Shown one piece after another: positions 1 to 9,987 of a DNA stretch of 19,915 bases; position 1 is the first letter of the stretch, and each line of letters starts with the position of its first letter. The position numbers and the translations under genes were made by a program. Source of the stretch: Rodentolepis nana (taxonomy: Eukaryota; Platyhelminthes; Cestoda; Cyclophyllidea; Hymenolepididae); NCBI GenBank assembly GCA_900617975.1, contig UZAE01013709.1, positions 1-19,915 on the forward strand, in the 5' to 3' direction. The notes under the pieces were generated by a model. That model ran no database searches. It was given only the letters and a program-made list of their open reading frames with translations, and was not told the origin of the DNA.

Positions 1-251
1 TGGCAGTTGACTTCTCACTTCAAACTACCACCACCTCATTCTATGCCATGTTCGACTATTTGCATAGTACTCGCCTCACCTTTTTTTACCTTTGTGTTTG
101 TCTCTTACATCTTTGAAACACTCTTCCGTCCCCCCCCCTCACATCCTCTCGACTTTTTTTCAATTTGATGTTCCTTGCCCTCTGTGAAGCCTGAAGTCAA
201 CTAAAGGGCTAATGATAACCATCAAGACGCCTGCCATTTGATATAAATAAA
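1..251 (+). mobile_element. SINE-like retroposon, copy 1 (cut by window start)
   Basis: This is the 3' three quarters of the repeat family seen at 1269, 1829, 7155, 9988 and 13097. It starts at the internal motif TGGCAGTTGACTTCTCACTT. It continues through the pyrimidine-rich middle and the conserved tail block (GAAGTCAACTAAAGGGCTAA, then GCCTGCCATTTG), and ends in an ATAAATAAA tail. The 5' quarter and the upstream target-site copy lie outside the window, so no TSD can be tested here. Confidence 0.85.
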
Positions 252-1254
252 CTTTATAACTATACTCCTGTTTTATACTTTTATGTTCAAGCAAAAATGC
301 TTTATTTTCTCCAACTAAATCACTATTCTCATTGTGATCTTCATAATGTCCTTAATGATTTGCTCATTCTCGCTGTCTATACTCTTTTGAAATAAATCTC
401 GTTTCTCTTAACTTGTTCGTTCACTCTATAAAAGGCATTCCAAACAATTTTCCTCAATTTTTCATTGGAGAGACAGATCAATTTAAATATGTTTGCATTC
501 GTTTTCAATTTTTGAGTTTTTTTAATTATGCTTCCAAATCACTGCTACAAGTCTCTCAATTTGTACCTATCTGAATTATTCATTTTCAACCCAATTTACT
601 CAAAGAAATTGAACAAACTAAATCGTTTCACTTATTCATATTTACTCCACGTTTACTAATTTTAGGTGATTTACTTCGACGGTCTTTTTTATAAGCTTTG
701 AATTACTGTTAGAACTCTTCTCAGTGTTGAAAATTATAAAGCATCTTTTGTTGTCATGGTAATCAAACGAATATAATTACCTATAAAAGACAAATAAACC
801 ATTTACTTTACAACGGTATAACTGATTTTTTAATCCCTTAATTATAATTGATTTGCGAAGCTTTATAGAATGCAATGATTTGCATATTTGTGTGTAAGGA
901 TGCATAATCGAATATCTTCGTGACATTTGAGGGAAATTCATTTTTAAAATCTCATGCACTAGGCTATTGATGAATCAAGTGTCACGCCCACTACTAGGTA
1001 AATAAGACCACCCATATAGAAACCGTTGCTACAATTATTGGTTAGACGAACAGTTAATCATTTTTTACTTATTCCATCCTTATAAAAGCCAACTTTGTCT
1101 TACAATAAAGATGGGCACTTAAGAAGCATGAGCGACTGCTGAAGGGTAACTTAAAGGTTTATAGGTATACTTACATCGAAATACTACCAGTAAATAGCCT
1201 TCTTATTTCTTAACCCAAAATTGATCTTCGAATATCATAAAAATTGCACATCAT
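252..1254. other. AT-rich intergenic DNA, no gene recognised
   Basis: Only short chance reading frames are present, the longest about 60 codons on the minus strand at 777-959, rich in Ile, Lys and Tyr as expected of AT-rich non-coding DNA. I see no splice-linked exons, RNA gene or repeat structure. Confidence 0.6.
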
Positions 1255-1268
1255 AATGATGTAGATTT

Positions 1269-1592
1269 GGGGTGTGCGATAGACCTACTTCCACGTGGTG
1301 CACCCTGGGCAACGTATACTCATACGACAAAAAGGTTTATATACTGGCAGTTGACTTCTGACCTCAAGCTACGATGGCCCCACTGTATGTCATATTCTAT
1401 CACTTCCACAGTACTCATCTCTATTTTTTCCCTGCCTTGTGTCTGTCTATCTCTTTTGCATCTTTGAATTTCTCTTCTGCTCACCCTCTCGAATTTTTCT
1501 CACCTTGATGTTCCTCCCCTATGTGAAGCCTGAAGTCAACTAAGGGGCTAATGATAACTATCGAAACGCCTGCCATTTAATATAAATAAATA
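1269..1592 (+). mobile_element. SINE-like retroposon, copy 2, full length with TSD
   Basis: This is a complete 324-bp copy. It begins GGGGTGTGCGATAGACC, carries the overlapping palindromes CCACGTGG and GGTGCACC at 1291-1304, then a T/C-rich middle, then the conserved tail block, and ends in ATAAATAAATA. It is flanked by a perfect 14-bp TSD, AATGATGTAGATTT, at 1255-1268 and 1593-1606. Sharp ends, an A-rich simple-repeat tail and a variable TSD are the hallmarks of LINE-mobilised insertion. I see no convincing tRNA-type A and B boxes, so the origin of the 5' end is unknown. A 66-codon open frame inside it is a by-product. Confidence 0.9.
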
Positions 1593-1828
1593 AATGATGT
1601 AGATTTTCTATATCTTTAGGATGCTTGCTTAAAGGTTCTCATTTTAAAAGATAATGGGTTTTAATTCTGGAGCAATTGCAGTTATTTGCTATCGAATCTA
1701 CAAAACAGTCCATGTTCAAAAATGAAGATGTAAATAAGGGAAAGGCGAGCCAAATTATCATGTGGCTGATATCGAAACAGCTTCTAAATAGCTATCTTAA
1801 AGGTTATTTTCATTTAATCACATCATAT

Positions 1829-2105
1829 TTATTTATCTCAAATGGCAGGCGTTTTGACAGTCACCATTAGCCCTTTAGTTGATTTCAGGCTTCACAGAGA
1901 GGAATGAACATCAAAGAGAAAAAAATCGAGAGGGATGGGGGGAACAGAAAAGTGTTTCAAAGATGTAAAAGAGATAGACACAAAGGTAGAAGTCGAAGTA
2001 GTCGAATATGACATACAGTGGTGTGACGGTAATTTGAAGTCAGAAGTCAAATGAGTATACGTTGCCCAGGGTGCACCACGTGGGGGTAAGTCGATCGCAC
2101 ACCCC
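1829..2105 (-). mobile_element. SINE-like retroposon, copy 3, inverted, with TSD
   Basis: Read on the minus strand, this copy runs from the 5' end (CCCC at 2102-2105) to the AAATA tail near 1829. The palindromes GGTGCACC (2070-2077) and CCACGTGG (2076-2083) are intact. The flanks are near-identical 14-mers, TAATCACATCATAT at 1815-1828 and TAATCACATCACAT at 2106-2119, differing at one base. It is shorter than copy 2 because of small internal losses. Part of it (1915-1998) recurs exactly at 2853-2936 between two Ns. Confidence 0.88.
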
Positions 2106-2265
2106 TAATCACATCACATAGAAGCCTTTATTTGCTTCAAGCTCTCTAAATGAGTAATAAGGTGTCTTATGAATTGATATCGAGGAATTTAACTATTCTA
2201 TATTAAACTCAAGAGTAGAGGTATTAAATATCTATTTTCAGGAATAGCAATCTTTATTAACTTGA

Positions 2266-2851
2266 AGGGTGGTGGCAGTTAATTAATAGGAGTTCATTAG
2301 CTGCCTTCTTGCTTCCCAGTATCTATGGCTTTCCGCCGTTGTCCTTAGGGCTGGACACCGAATCAGGTGGGTCTTCTCCATTTCCTCCTGTAGGTTACAT
2401 AGGGGGCATGTGGGCTGAGTGTATACTCTCAATCTGTGAAGGTGTTTTGCCAGGCAATCGTCCGGTGCGTAGTCTAAACTCAGCAACGGCTTCGATTCTT
2501 GGCCAGTCGGCTATATCGGAGAGTGTCACTGTCCACTGTTTCTCCTTTGTTCGAGCTTTAAGTTCGTTGCACCTTGAGGTCTTGAGTTCTCTCCTGATTA
2601 AGGTCTTCATTGTGTGGAAAGACATCGGCCGGTCCATGCATTGCAAAATCGTTGTCCCCTTCTTAGCAAGTGTGTCGGCAAGCTCATTGCCTTTAATGCC
2701 ACAGTGACCAGGAATCCATTGAAGGACCAGTGTTTTGTTTTTCTCTCTCAGCAGCTGATAGAGTTTTTTACATTCGTATATCTCATCTGTTTTGGGTGGC
2801 TCTCTGCTTTCAATTGAGTTTATTGCTGACTGTGGGCCCTAAAGTATCACC
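2266..2851 (-). pseudogene. 3' end of non-LTR retrotransposon (RNase H), duplicated segment A
   Basis: The minus strand encodes the C-terminal part of a non-LTR polyprotein. Visible are the late RNase H block (IPGHCGIKGNELAD), the motif IADWPRIEAVAEFRLRTG, and a zinc knuckle with CPLC and H-x3-C spacing ending in IRCPALR. The frame is broken twice: a TAG stop at 2839-2841, and a frameshift near 2459-2465 where the frame ending in LRTG resumes as DDCLAKHLHRL. It ends at a TAA at 2283-2285. The segment is identical to 2938-3523 at an offset of 672 and abuts an N at 2852, so this copy may not exist in the real genome. Confidence 0.8.
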
Positions 2852-2852
2852 N

Positions 2853-2936
2853 AGAGAAAAAAATCGAGAGGGATGGGGGGAACAGAAAAGTGTTTCAAAG
2901 ATGTAAAAGAGATAGACACAAAGGTAGAAGTCGAAG
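2853..2936 (-). repeat. 84-bp SINE fragment between two Ns
   Basis: This stretch is identical to 1915-1998 inside SINE copy 3 and is bounded by the only two ambiguous bases in the window (2852 and 2937). It has no SINE ends and no TSD. The simplest reading is an assembly-graph segment placed twice, not an insertion. Confidence 0.85.
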
Positions 2937-2937
2937 N

Positions 2938-3720
2938 AGGGTGGTGGCAGTTAATTAATAGGAGTTCATTAGCTGCCTTCTTGCTTCCCAGTATCTATGG
3001 CTTTCCGCCGTTGTCCTTAGGGCTGGACACCGAATCAGGTGGGTCTTCTCCATTTCCTCCTGTAGGTTACATAGGGGGCATGTGGGCTGAGTGTATACTC
3101 TCAATCTGTGAAGGTGTTTTGCCAGGCAATCGTCCGGTGCGTAGTCTAAACTCAGCAACGGCTTCGATTCTTGGCCAGTCGGCTATATCGGAGAGTGTCA
3201 CTGTCCACTGTTTCTCCTTTGTTCGAGCTTTAAGTTCGTTGCACCTTGAGGTCTTGAGTTCTCTCCTGATTAAGGTCTTCATTGTGTGGAAAGACATCGG
3301 CCGGTCCATGCATTGCAAAATCGTTGTCCCCTTCTTAGCAAGTGTGTCGGCAAGCTCATTGCCTTTAATGCCACAGTGACCAGGAATCCATTGAAGGACC
3401 AGTGTTTTGTTTTTCTCTCTCAGCAGCTGATAGAGTTTTTTACATTCGTATATCTCATCTGTTTTGGGTGGCTCTCTGCTTTCAATTGAGTTTATTGCTG
3501 ACTGTGGGCCCTAAAGTATCACCACTTCGGTGAATTTCGTATCCATGCAACATAATTGGCTTAGTGCTATCCTAATGGCCTCTATTTCTCCTTCGAAAGC
3601 GGATCTATTGTGCCCCGCTGCATGGACTCGCCCTCATATTTAAGCCTGAACAGTACAGTTGTGATCTCCTTTCTTTAGCAAAAATAAACCACCAATCGGT
3701 TTTGCGCTGTCATCGCATAA
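2938..3720 (-). pseudogene. Decayed non-LTR retrotransposon 3' end, RNase H domain and zinc knuckle
   Basis: This is the longer copy, continuing past the duplicated part. On the minus strand the RNase H domain starts at about 3714 (Asp-Asp-Ser-Ala, probably an eroded TDGSA first motif). It continues through SAFEGEIEAIRIALSQL, then the third motif, where the expected SDSQSAIN reads stop-Gly-Pro-QSAIN so the catalytic Asp is lost, then HCGIKGNELAD. A CPLC zinc-knuckle tail follows and ends at the TAA at 2955-2957. Inactivating lesions are TAA at 3640-3642, TGA at 3634-3636, TAG at 3511-3513 and a frameshift near 3131-3137. RNase H after RT is typical of the I, R1, Loa and related clades. From general memory, this zinc-knuckle tail style is abundant in arthropod genomes. 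No reverse transcriptase is visible upstream, so it is 5'-truncated or decayed. Confidence 0.82.
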
Positions 3721-4787
3721 TTAAGAGGTAGTACAGATTTCGTCTGACATCAGTGAACAAGGATGGAAGAATTTGGCATGCGAGGAGGCAAGCCTAGAAA
3801 GATGTTTTTTCCATTTTATTACAAGATATTTCTGCTTTATTTGTAGCAGACGCAACTGAATCATCTATTTCGCTGTGCCCATAAAATGAGGTAAAATTGA
3901 AAGTCTTATAAAATTATGCTTGTGGATAACCTCCACATAGAGAGATAGAAGTATTGTATTTTAATTATGAATCACAGCAATTGAAGGCAGCTTAAAGCGG
4001 CTAAAAGAAGGACTGTTAAATGGAAAATGAGTGTAAGGGGAGAAGATATTGCGAGTACAATCAAGGCATTAAAGAGTCCCTCTTCTTTAAATTTTTTTAT
4101 TCGAGAAGCTCACTTTCTAAAATTTTAATATAATAATCTGCTCCCTGAGCATTTAGCGATTTTTTTCAAAATGTCCAATGCTGGTTAATTAGGATGGTAG
4201 ATTATAGTACATTAATTTGCCGCTTGCCCTCCAGTCGGAGAAATTAGGGTGATCTTGCATGACCTTGTCAGCTTTCAAGGTCTTAACGTAATAGAGCTGA
4301 GACAACTGAGACAGAAGCAAAATTTTATGCTTAGCACGCGTCTATCAAATTAAGGGCCACGAAATCGGCATTCATTGGTCCATGCCCAATGATGTTTAGA
4401 CCCAACCACAATTTTATTTTGTACCAAGGAGAGACTCTTTAGAACACGATTTATTGCAGCATGCCTCCCCTATTGCCATGATTCGTACCCTTTAAAGACT
4501 TGAAGGCAGGTGAATCAACCCATCCAACTGTCGATTATATTTTTTTAAAAATTTTTAACTAAGAGAGAACTGACTCAATCACTCCTTAGTCAATAGTTGT
4601 GCTGCTAAGTTAACAAATATTCTGGTTATTATTTGCTTTAGTAAAGACTAGAATATAAAATTAGCTTCTAAAAGTTAAGGTTTATGTCCTGTGTGTTATT
4701 TATAAATTATTGGAATATGATGTTCATTCCCTTGTAGCATTAGTTATTATATCTACATTATCAATTTGGGACTGACGCTCATGGATA
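3721..4787. other. Intergenic DNA, no gene recognised
   Basis: There is no open frame above noise and no family motif that I recognise. The stretch lies between the decayed retrotransposon and the solo LTR. Confidence 0.55.
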
Positions 4788-5129
4788 TGTAGCGGATTGC
4801 TACTTTATCAAAGCCTGACTGACTCAGAAATCTCTTTGGCAGATCTTCCTACATCTAGCTAGACCCCCGGAACCAGCTAAGCTATAACCCAGCTATAAAG
4901 GAAACAGACGTGTAGCAAGGAGCACGTTTATTCAAGACGTATATTACGGATCAAGTGTACACGCATGGAGCTACTCATGATCAGGATGGGGGATTAGGTT
5001 AAACAGAGGTTGATAATTGCTCACTGTTTGTACGGTCGCTGCACACAGAGTTGTACGGACGCACCTCCCAATCCTGGCGAGCATACATGCGGGCATACGA
5101 TGACGCGCACAGCGATAACGTGCCCCACA
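4788..5129 (-). mobile_element. Probable solo LTR, 342 bp, with 4-bp TSD GATA
   Basis: The segment begins TGTAGCGG and ends GTGCCCCACA, so it has TG...CA termini on both strands. It is flanked directly by GATA at 4784-4787 and GATA at 5130-5133. It is visibly more GC-rich than its surroundings. On the minus strand it starts TGTGGGGCACGTTATC and carries AATAAA (plus-strand TTTATT at 4927-4932) followed by a T/G-rich stretch, which fits an LTR R-U5 boundary and is why I orient it minus. A 4-bp TSD and this length fit Ty3-like or BEL/Pao-like elements. No second LTR, primer-binding site or pol frame adjoins it, so it is a recombined solo copy. The 79-codon open frame at 5010-5249 crosses its edge and is not a gene. 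Confidence 0.68.
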
Positions 5130-5133
5130 GATA

Positions 5134-7140
5134 TTCCTTCTCGCAAAACATATAACCAGACTTTCAGTGATATTCTTATTGTCCGTTATGATTTCTTCAC
5201 TTCCAATGCTTCATCATTCTCCACTAATAAAGCATCAAGTTGTCACTGATAATAAGTAATCAGGAATATAAAACAGGGTGGCATTCATTGCTTTTTGCCA
5301 GGAGTTAGAAGAGCTATGCCAATGACTACGATCTCTCTTGACTCTTTAGTAGAACGAGTTTTATTATTGTGAATGTGTTTGAGTAATTAGAATGTGCCTA
5401 AAAATCCCACAATTCCAGTTTGAGGCGATATAGATTATCGAAACAAGCAACTGCTCATGATGTTAATCCCTTTTCAGGGAGGTAAATCATGAATGGGGTA
5501 TTGTAAAGCATCACTTCCTTTTACCCTTCAAAATAGGATTTGAGGAATTGGTTGGCCTCCCAATGACCAGTATTACATTAGATGATATTCCATTAATAGT
5601 TAAACAATAAACCACAACCCTTGGAAAGCACCCCGTGAACGCCACTCAGCTGCACTACAAACATTCGACAAGGCCATCCAATTTTTCACTCACCGAAGTT
5701 ATCCATGCCTACTTCACTGAAGTGAGAATTTAAGCTTAGCACAACCCCTATTTTATAGGCAAACACATACAATCGACGCCAATAAAATAACAAGGATCTA
5801 GTCACCTTGTTCTCGCCTATCTGACGAGTTGACACCAGTAAAAAAATAACTGATTTTCAATATTTTGTGAACTTTAATAACCACTTAACTAACTTACTAT
5901 GTGATTAATGTTGATCGATGCCGTACAATAGAGGTCGGTATGCACCCACCTACTGCCATTCTGATTAGGGAATGTTGGTGGACTTCAAGGTCTTTTAGAA
6001 TAACTTTTTACACTGACCACACAGAATCAAACCAATTCAATCACATGATTTCAGATTTTTAAGGAATAATACACCCAAAATCATCAGTTAAAAGGCTTCG
6101 ACAACAAAATAGGCTCACAGTGCTAATAATAATAATAATCTAGGCATCACCCAGTTATCGAGATCATACAAAGTAGGGACGAAATCTCATGGAAAGGCAA
6201 ATAGAATATTAGTCGGTTAATGCATTTGTTTGTTGGCCTGTAAAATAAACGCCAATATATTATCTTATAGTGGGCTAGTGAAGACAGAGATATTGCTAGT
6301 TTATTGACCTCAAAATCACACTGCTTGCTGTCAAGTAAATGTTGAAGAAGTGGGGGTGTCTAGGCCATCGTGTCCCGTCGCATGATAAAATGCCTTTTTT
6401 AGAAAAGATAATCTGAGTAAGTTATTTTTTCATAACCCTCTTTCAACTGAAATAATTAGAAATCTACCAATATTATCGAGATGCGGTCTAGACTGGGTAG
6501 ATTCTCGTTAAACTCGTAAATATCCAGCTACATGGCAGATATAGGAGGAAAGTCCATTGGCGTCCAAATAAAATGGTTTGACAGTCACCCCTCTAATTGT
6601 TAAATCATCGACTTATTTGGTTTATTAATTCAATCAATGATAACTAGACCACCTTATACAGTACATATGTATAATACCATTTAGCTAAAATGTGAAAAAT
6701 CAAATATTAATTTACGAGACGAATTTATTAGGAAAATTGTTTTGAAATGCTAATTAATGGTAGAATCGCAAACAAACCCCTAGTGCACATCTTGTGCGAT
6801 TGCTTTCCATTTGCCTTTCCCATTGGCTCATAGATCATGCGGGTTAAACCAAACCATAAATCACTTCGTTGTTTGTAATTTTAGGTCAGAAAATTTTACA
6901 GTGCAACGCTTTGAACATATTTGCACTAAATCCGAAAAAATGTCCTTCCACTGCTTATACTCGGCGGTTAGTTTATAAAGATAATGGTAAAATGGGAGTA
7001 AGGATTTGTAATGATGCAAAAAATAAGTTCACCTTACAAACACTAAAAACATCTAAAGTGCAAAGGTATTAACAGAAAACCTAAAACGACATATATTAAT
7101 ACTGAGCCAAATTAGTAGGGCTTGCTAAAGAGCTTGATTT
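5134..7140. other. Long non-coding stretch, small simple repeats only
   Basis: I see no credible coding region. An (AAT)n run lies at 6125-6139. A 67-codon frame at 6869-7072 has no recognisable motif. About 40 bases near 6571-6610 (AAATGGTTTGACAGTCACC) resemble a decayed minus-strand SINE tail but are too short to call. Confidence 0.5.
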
Positions 7141-7294
7141 ATGTTGTTAAACACGGGGTGTGGGATAGACTTACCTCCTCGTGGTGCACCCTGGGCAACG
7201 TATACTCATACGGCAAAAATGTCTATTATCCACCAGTTGACTTCTCACCTCAGACTACCATCACCCCCGCTGTATGTCATATTCTACCCCTATC

Positions 7295-7374
7295 ACAGTA
7301 CTCATCTTTCCCTTTCTGAGCCTTTGTGTCTGTTACAGTACTCATCTTACCCTTTCTGAGCCTTTGTGTCTGTC
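7295..7374 (+). repeat. 40-bp tandem duplication inside SINE copy 4
   Basis: Units 7295-7334 and 7335-7374 both run from ACAGTACTCATCTT to CCTTTGTGTCTGT and differ at only a few bases. The other copies have a single unit here, so this arose within copy 4 or its direct source. Confidence 0.85.
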
Positions 7375-7461
7375 TGTTTCTTTTACATCTGTGGCTCTCT
7401 CTTCTAGTCCCCCTCCCGAATTCTTCTCACTTTGATGTTTCTCCTCCCCTCTGTGAAACCC

Positions 7462-7823
7462 GAAGTCAACTAAAGGGCTAATGATAACTATCAAAACGCC
7501 TGCCATTTGAAATAAATAAATAAATTTTGTTTTCAAAACGTGAAGTCAGCTAAAGGGCTAATGATAACTATCAAAACGCCGGCCATTTGAAATAAATAAA
7601 TAAATATTGAAACTTCATTATGAACCATTTGAAATAAATAAATATATATATATATATTTTGAAATAAATAAATGTTATGGCATTGAGTGACTCAGCTAAA
7701 TGGCTAATGATATCTATCAAAACGCCTGCCACCAACTAAAGGGCTAATGATAGCTATCAAAACGCCTGCCATACCGAAGTCAACTAAAGGGCTAATGATA
7801 ACTATCAAAACGCCTGCCATTTG
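7462..7823 (+). repeat. Array of SINE tail blocks
   Basis: The block GAAGTCAACTAAAGGGCTAA through GCCTGCCATTTG plus an AAATA run appears at 7462-7525 and 7542-7605. Partial tail pieces lie at 7625-7642 and 7658-7673, separated by an (AT)n run. Further core blocks are at 7691-7730, 7733-7772 and 7776-7823. Blocks differ by scattered substitutions (for example CAACTAAA versus CAGCTAAA, GATAACT versus GATAGCT). Some are cut before the AAATA tail, so spacing is irregular, unlike a satellite. Confidence 0.88.
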
Positions 7824-9028
7824 TTAAAAATTAATGTTGTTAAACACAAATTCTACCAGTGATACATAGGGTTATTGTACCACATTCTTGTTACTTCCTT
7901 AGAGGAGCCATAATAGTAGTGTCTAGCCCAAACCATATAAAATTCGCCCGAAGTGGTTGTGGTCAGTAATAATTCCAAAAAATCACCTCAACGATAATCA
8001 CGCTAAGGTACTGAGTCAAGTCAGCATGACTAAGGGTAGTGAAGGGTGTAGCGTTTTTGGGAGGCCAAATTACCGTAAGGGGGCACAGGAAGTACTTAAG
8101 GCAAACATAAATGATTATACAATGTCGCAAGCACGAAGTGAGTCCAGCTATCGATACACCACTATGTCCACAAGCGAGACTATGATTTCATTGATTTTTA
8201 TAATTAAGCACGACATAAACCAAAACCTGGTAAAACACCAATATGACAGGATTGCTATGGATTAATTATTGCAAAATCAATTATTAAGATTAATTGAGAA
8301 AGCGTTTAAGCTGTAAATAAACTCTGTAAATAAAATCTCTTCTTTGTTGTAATAAAGGCAGCAAATTTCGATTTAAGCCCAAATGATCCATGCACCCATT
8401 GAGAATTGTTAGGCTACAGTTGACTCAAACCCAGAGAAATAAGAAAGGAGTACAGTTACTCCAAAAGGCTTTAAATAGAAATGAAAACTGTTATCATAGT
8501 AGTCGTTTAAATAAAAATTTTAGAACTATCAAAGAAAATGGACTCCTGTATTGGTCAGCGGAGAGGACAACCTGCGGGAAACGATTATCCCGCTACAAAG
8601 CAAAAGCACTCCAAGAAAGAACTTGGTTTTTTGGAGTTCCGTCAATTATACGAGCAGAATAGGAGGTAAATAGGGAAAAAAGATACACAATGTAGTGAAA
8701 TATAGATGTTCATACTTGAATGGGGTTACACTGGCATCATGTGTCGTTGGTCCCTCACTTGGATTTCTAGATATTATTTGCCAATTCATGGACGCTGGAT
8801 GGCTCTTTCATTGCAGACAGGATAAAAATGACTTTTTTTGGGAAGACAGTAATTTTCATTGGCTGATGAGATCATAAGCGTATACTACCACCTCCCCATG
8901 CATACTTTTTACAAAATAAATCCAAAAATTAGAATCTATATATGAGAAATAGCAGTACTAATTTATTATATCTCTGTAACTAATGATATTAAAATTTATT
9001 TAAGAATTGTTTGATCTCTTAAATTTAA

Positions 9029-9050
9029 CCACCACCATCATCATCATCAT
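9029..9050. repeat. (ACC)n(ATC)n microsatellite
   Basis: A short compound trinucleotide run: three ACC units followed by about five ATC units. Confidence 0.9.
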
Positions 9051-9330
9051 ACTAAGCTTCAATAGCCTGTATCAATTAAAAGATAAATTATTGTGCCAAC
9101 GCAGTTGCCATCAGGCAGTTGGCTTCTTATTGGACGCGCTTTCCTAAAATTACTTGCTCTTCCGAGAAATTTTTGTTTGCGGGAAATTAACTCATGGGTT
9201 TTATGCTTTAAACGATTTAAAGAGGACGAACTCAAGTATTTTCAATAGAAAATGCCCAAAATTGACAAGTAGAAAAAGTTTTATCAATGCCACTTTATGC
9301 TACTATTAATACAGATTTAAATCACAATGA

Positions 9331-9346
9331 TGTGTGTGTGTGTGTG
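9331..9346. repeat. (TG)n microsatellite
   Basis: Eight TG units in a row, preceded by ATGA and followed by CACG. Confidence 0.9.
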
Positions 9347-9987
9347 CACGAATAAATTTTGGAAGTGGAATTAGATAAAAATCATCCACACACTTATTGA
9401 AACGGCCTAAATTTTACATGTCAGATACTTGATACCGACTCTTCTATTTCAACTGATATCCCAGTTTATTGCGTTGTTCACATTGTTTAGGGAATTGATA
9501 AACGAAACTGCAGGTATTTTAGTTTAGAACCTTTTTTTGTTTTGTATTTCACTAAATTATCCTGAGAGTTTACTAGCTGTTTCAATAAATGGGAGGATTT
9601 TGAGGAACAACAAAGGACCGCGAGCGATTTTGAATGTTCTCAAACGGTTGTTTTCTCCTTCTTGCAAGTATTTCACTCACTGGAAGTGACTTGCAGTCAG
9701 AAGCTTATTGTTTTTTTACACAAGCACATTAGGTGGGTTTTTGGTTTAAAACACCTTGAGTACTTTTAACCACTCAAAGTATGCGATGCATGAATGTCTT
9801 CACTTTCACCCGAAATGAGAGTTACTGTAACAAGTATTTTCGCTGACTCCTCTTTGACCCTTCATGTGCAAATTGCTTATGTCGAATCTGGATTTCGAAG
9901 CTCTTAAAGCCCATCCACGTCCTATTTACAACCAATGAGTATTTTGAATTGTCATTGGTAACGCGATATCAAACAACTTTCGAAAGT

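Larger units (their letters stand above)
2266..3523. repeat. Exact direct duplication, 672-bp period, probable assembly artefact
   Basis: Positions 2266-2851 and 2938-3523 read the same over 586 bases, with a SINE fragment and two Ns between. The element is otherwise decayed (stops, frameshift), and both copies carry the same lesions. A recent true duplication with boundaries exactly at Ns is less likely than a mis-join. Confidence 0.8.
7155..7833 (+). mobile_element. SINE-like retroposon, copy 4, with amplified tail and perfect TSD
   Basis: It starts GGGGTGTGGGATAGAC, has the usual middle, and reaches its first tail block at 7462-7525. Instead of ending there, it continues through several more full or partial tail blocks to 7833. 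The perfect 14-bp TSD ATGTTGTTAAACAC lies at 7141-7154 and 7834-7847, outside the whole array, so all tail copies belong to one insertion. The element is 679 bp, about twice the family length. Open frames at 7122-7359 (plus) and 7342-7536 (minus) are by-products. Confidence 0.9.
7848..9974. other. Intergenic DNA with two unassigned open frames
   Basis: Open frames at 7957-8265 (102 codons, starting at TTG) and 8390-8662 (90 codons) are the longest unassigned ones in the window. They are in different frames, show no motif or membrane segment that I recognise, and I see no splice sites joining them. I treat them as probably non-coding. Confidence 0.45.

Noticed and set aside
5010..5249. 79-codon plus-strand open frame rich in Cys and Thr
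   Set aside because: It spans the edge of the solo LTR and its flank, has no motif, and its composition follows the GC-richer LTR.
6565..6615. Possible relic of the SINE tail, minus strand (TTTGACAGTCACC match)
   Set aside because: Only about 12 consecutive matching bases, with gaps either side and no ends or TSD.
7462..7823. CRISPR-like array of repeats and spacers
   Set aside because: The repeats are SINE tail blocks of unequal length with variable, often absent spacers in a eukaryotic contig.
7957..8662. Two open frames of 102 and 90 codons in succession
   Set aside because: Different frames, the first starts at TTG, no splice sites joining them, and no recognisable domain. Length is within what chance allows in 20 kb.
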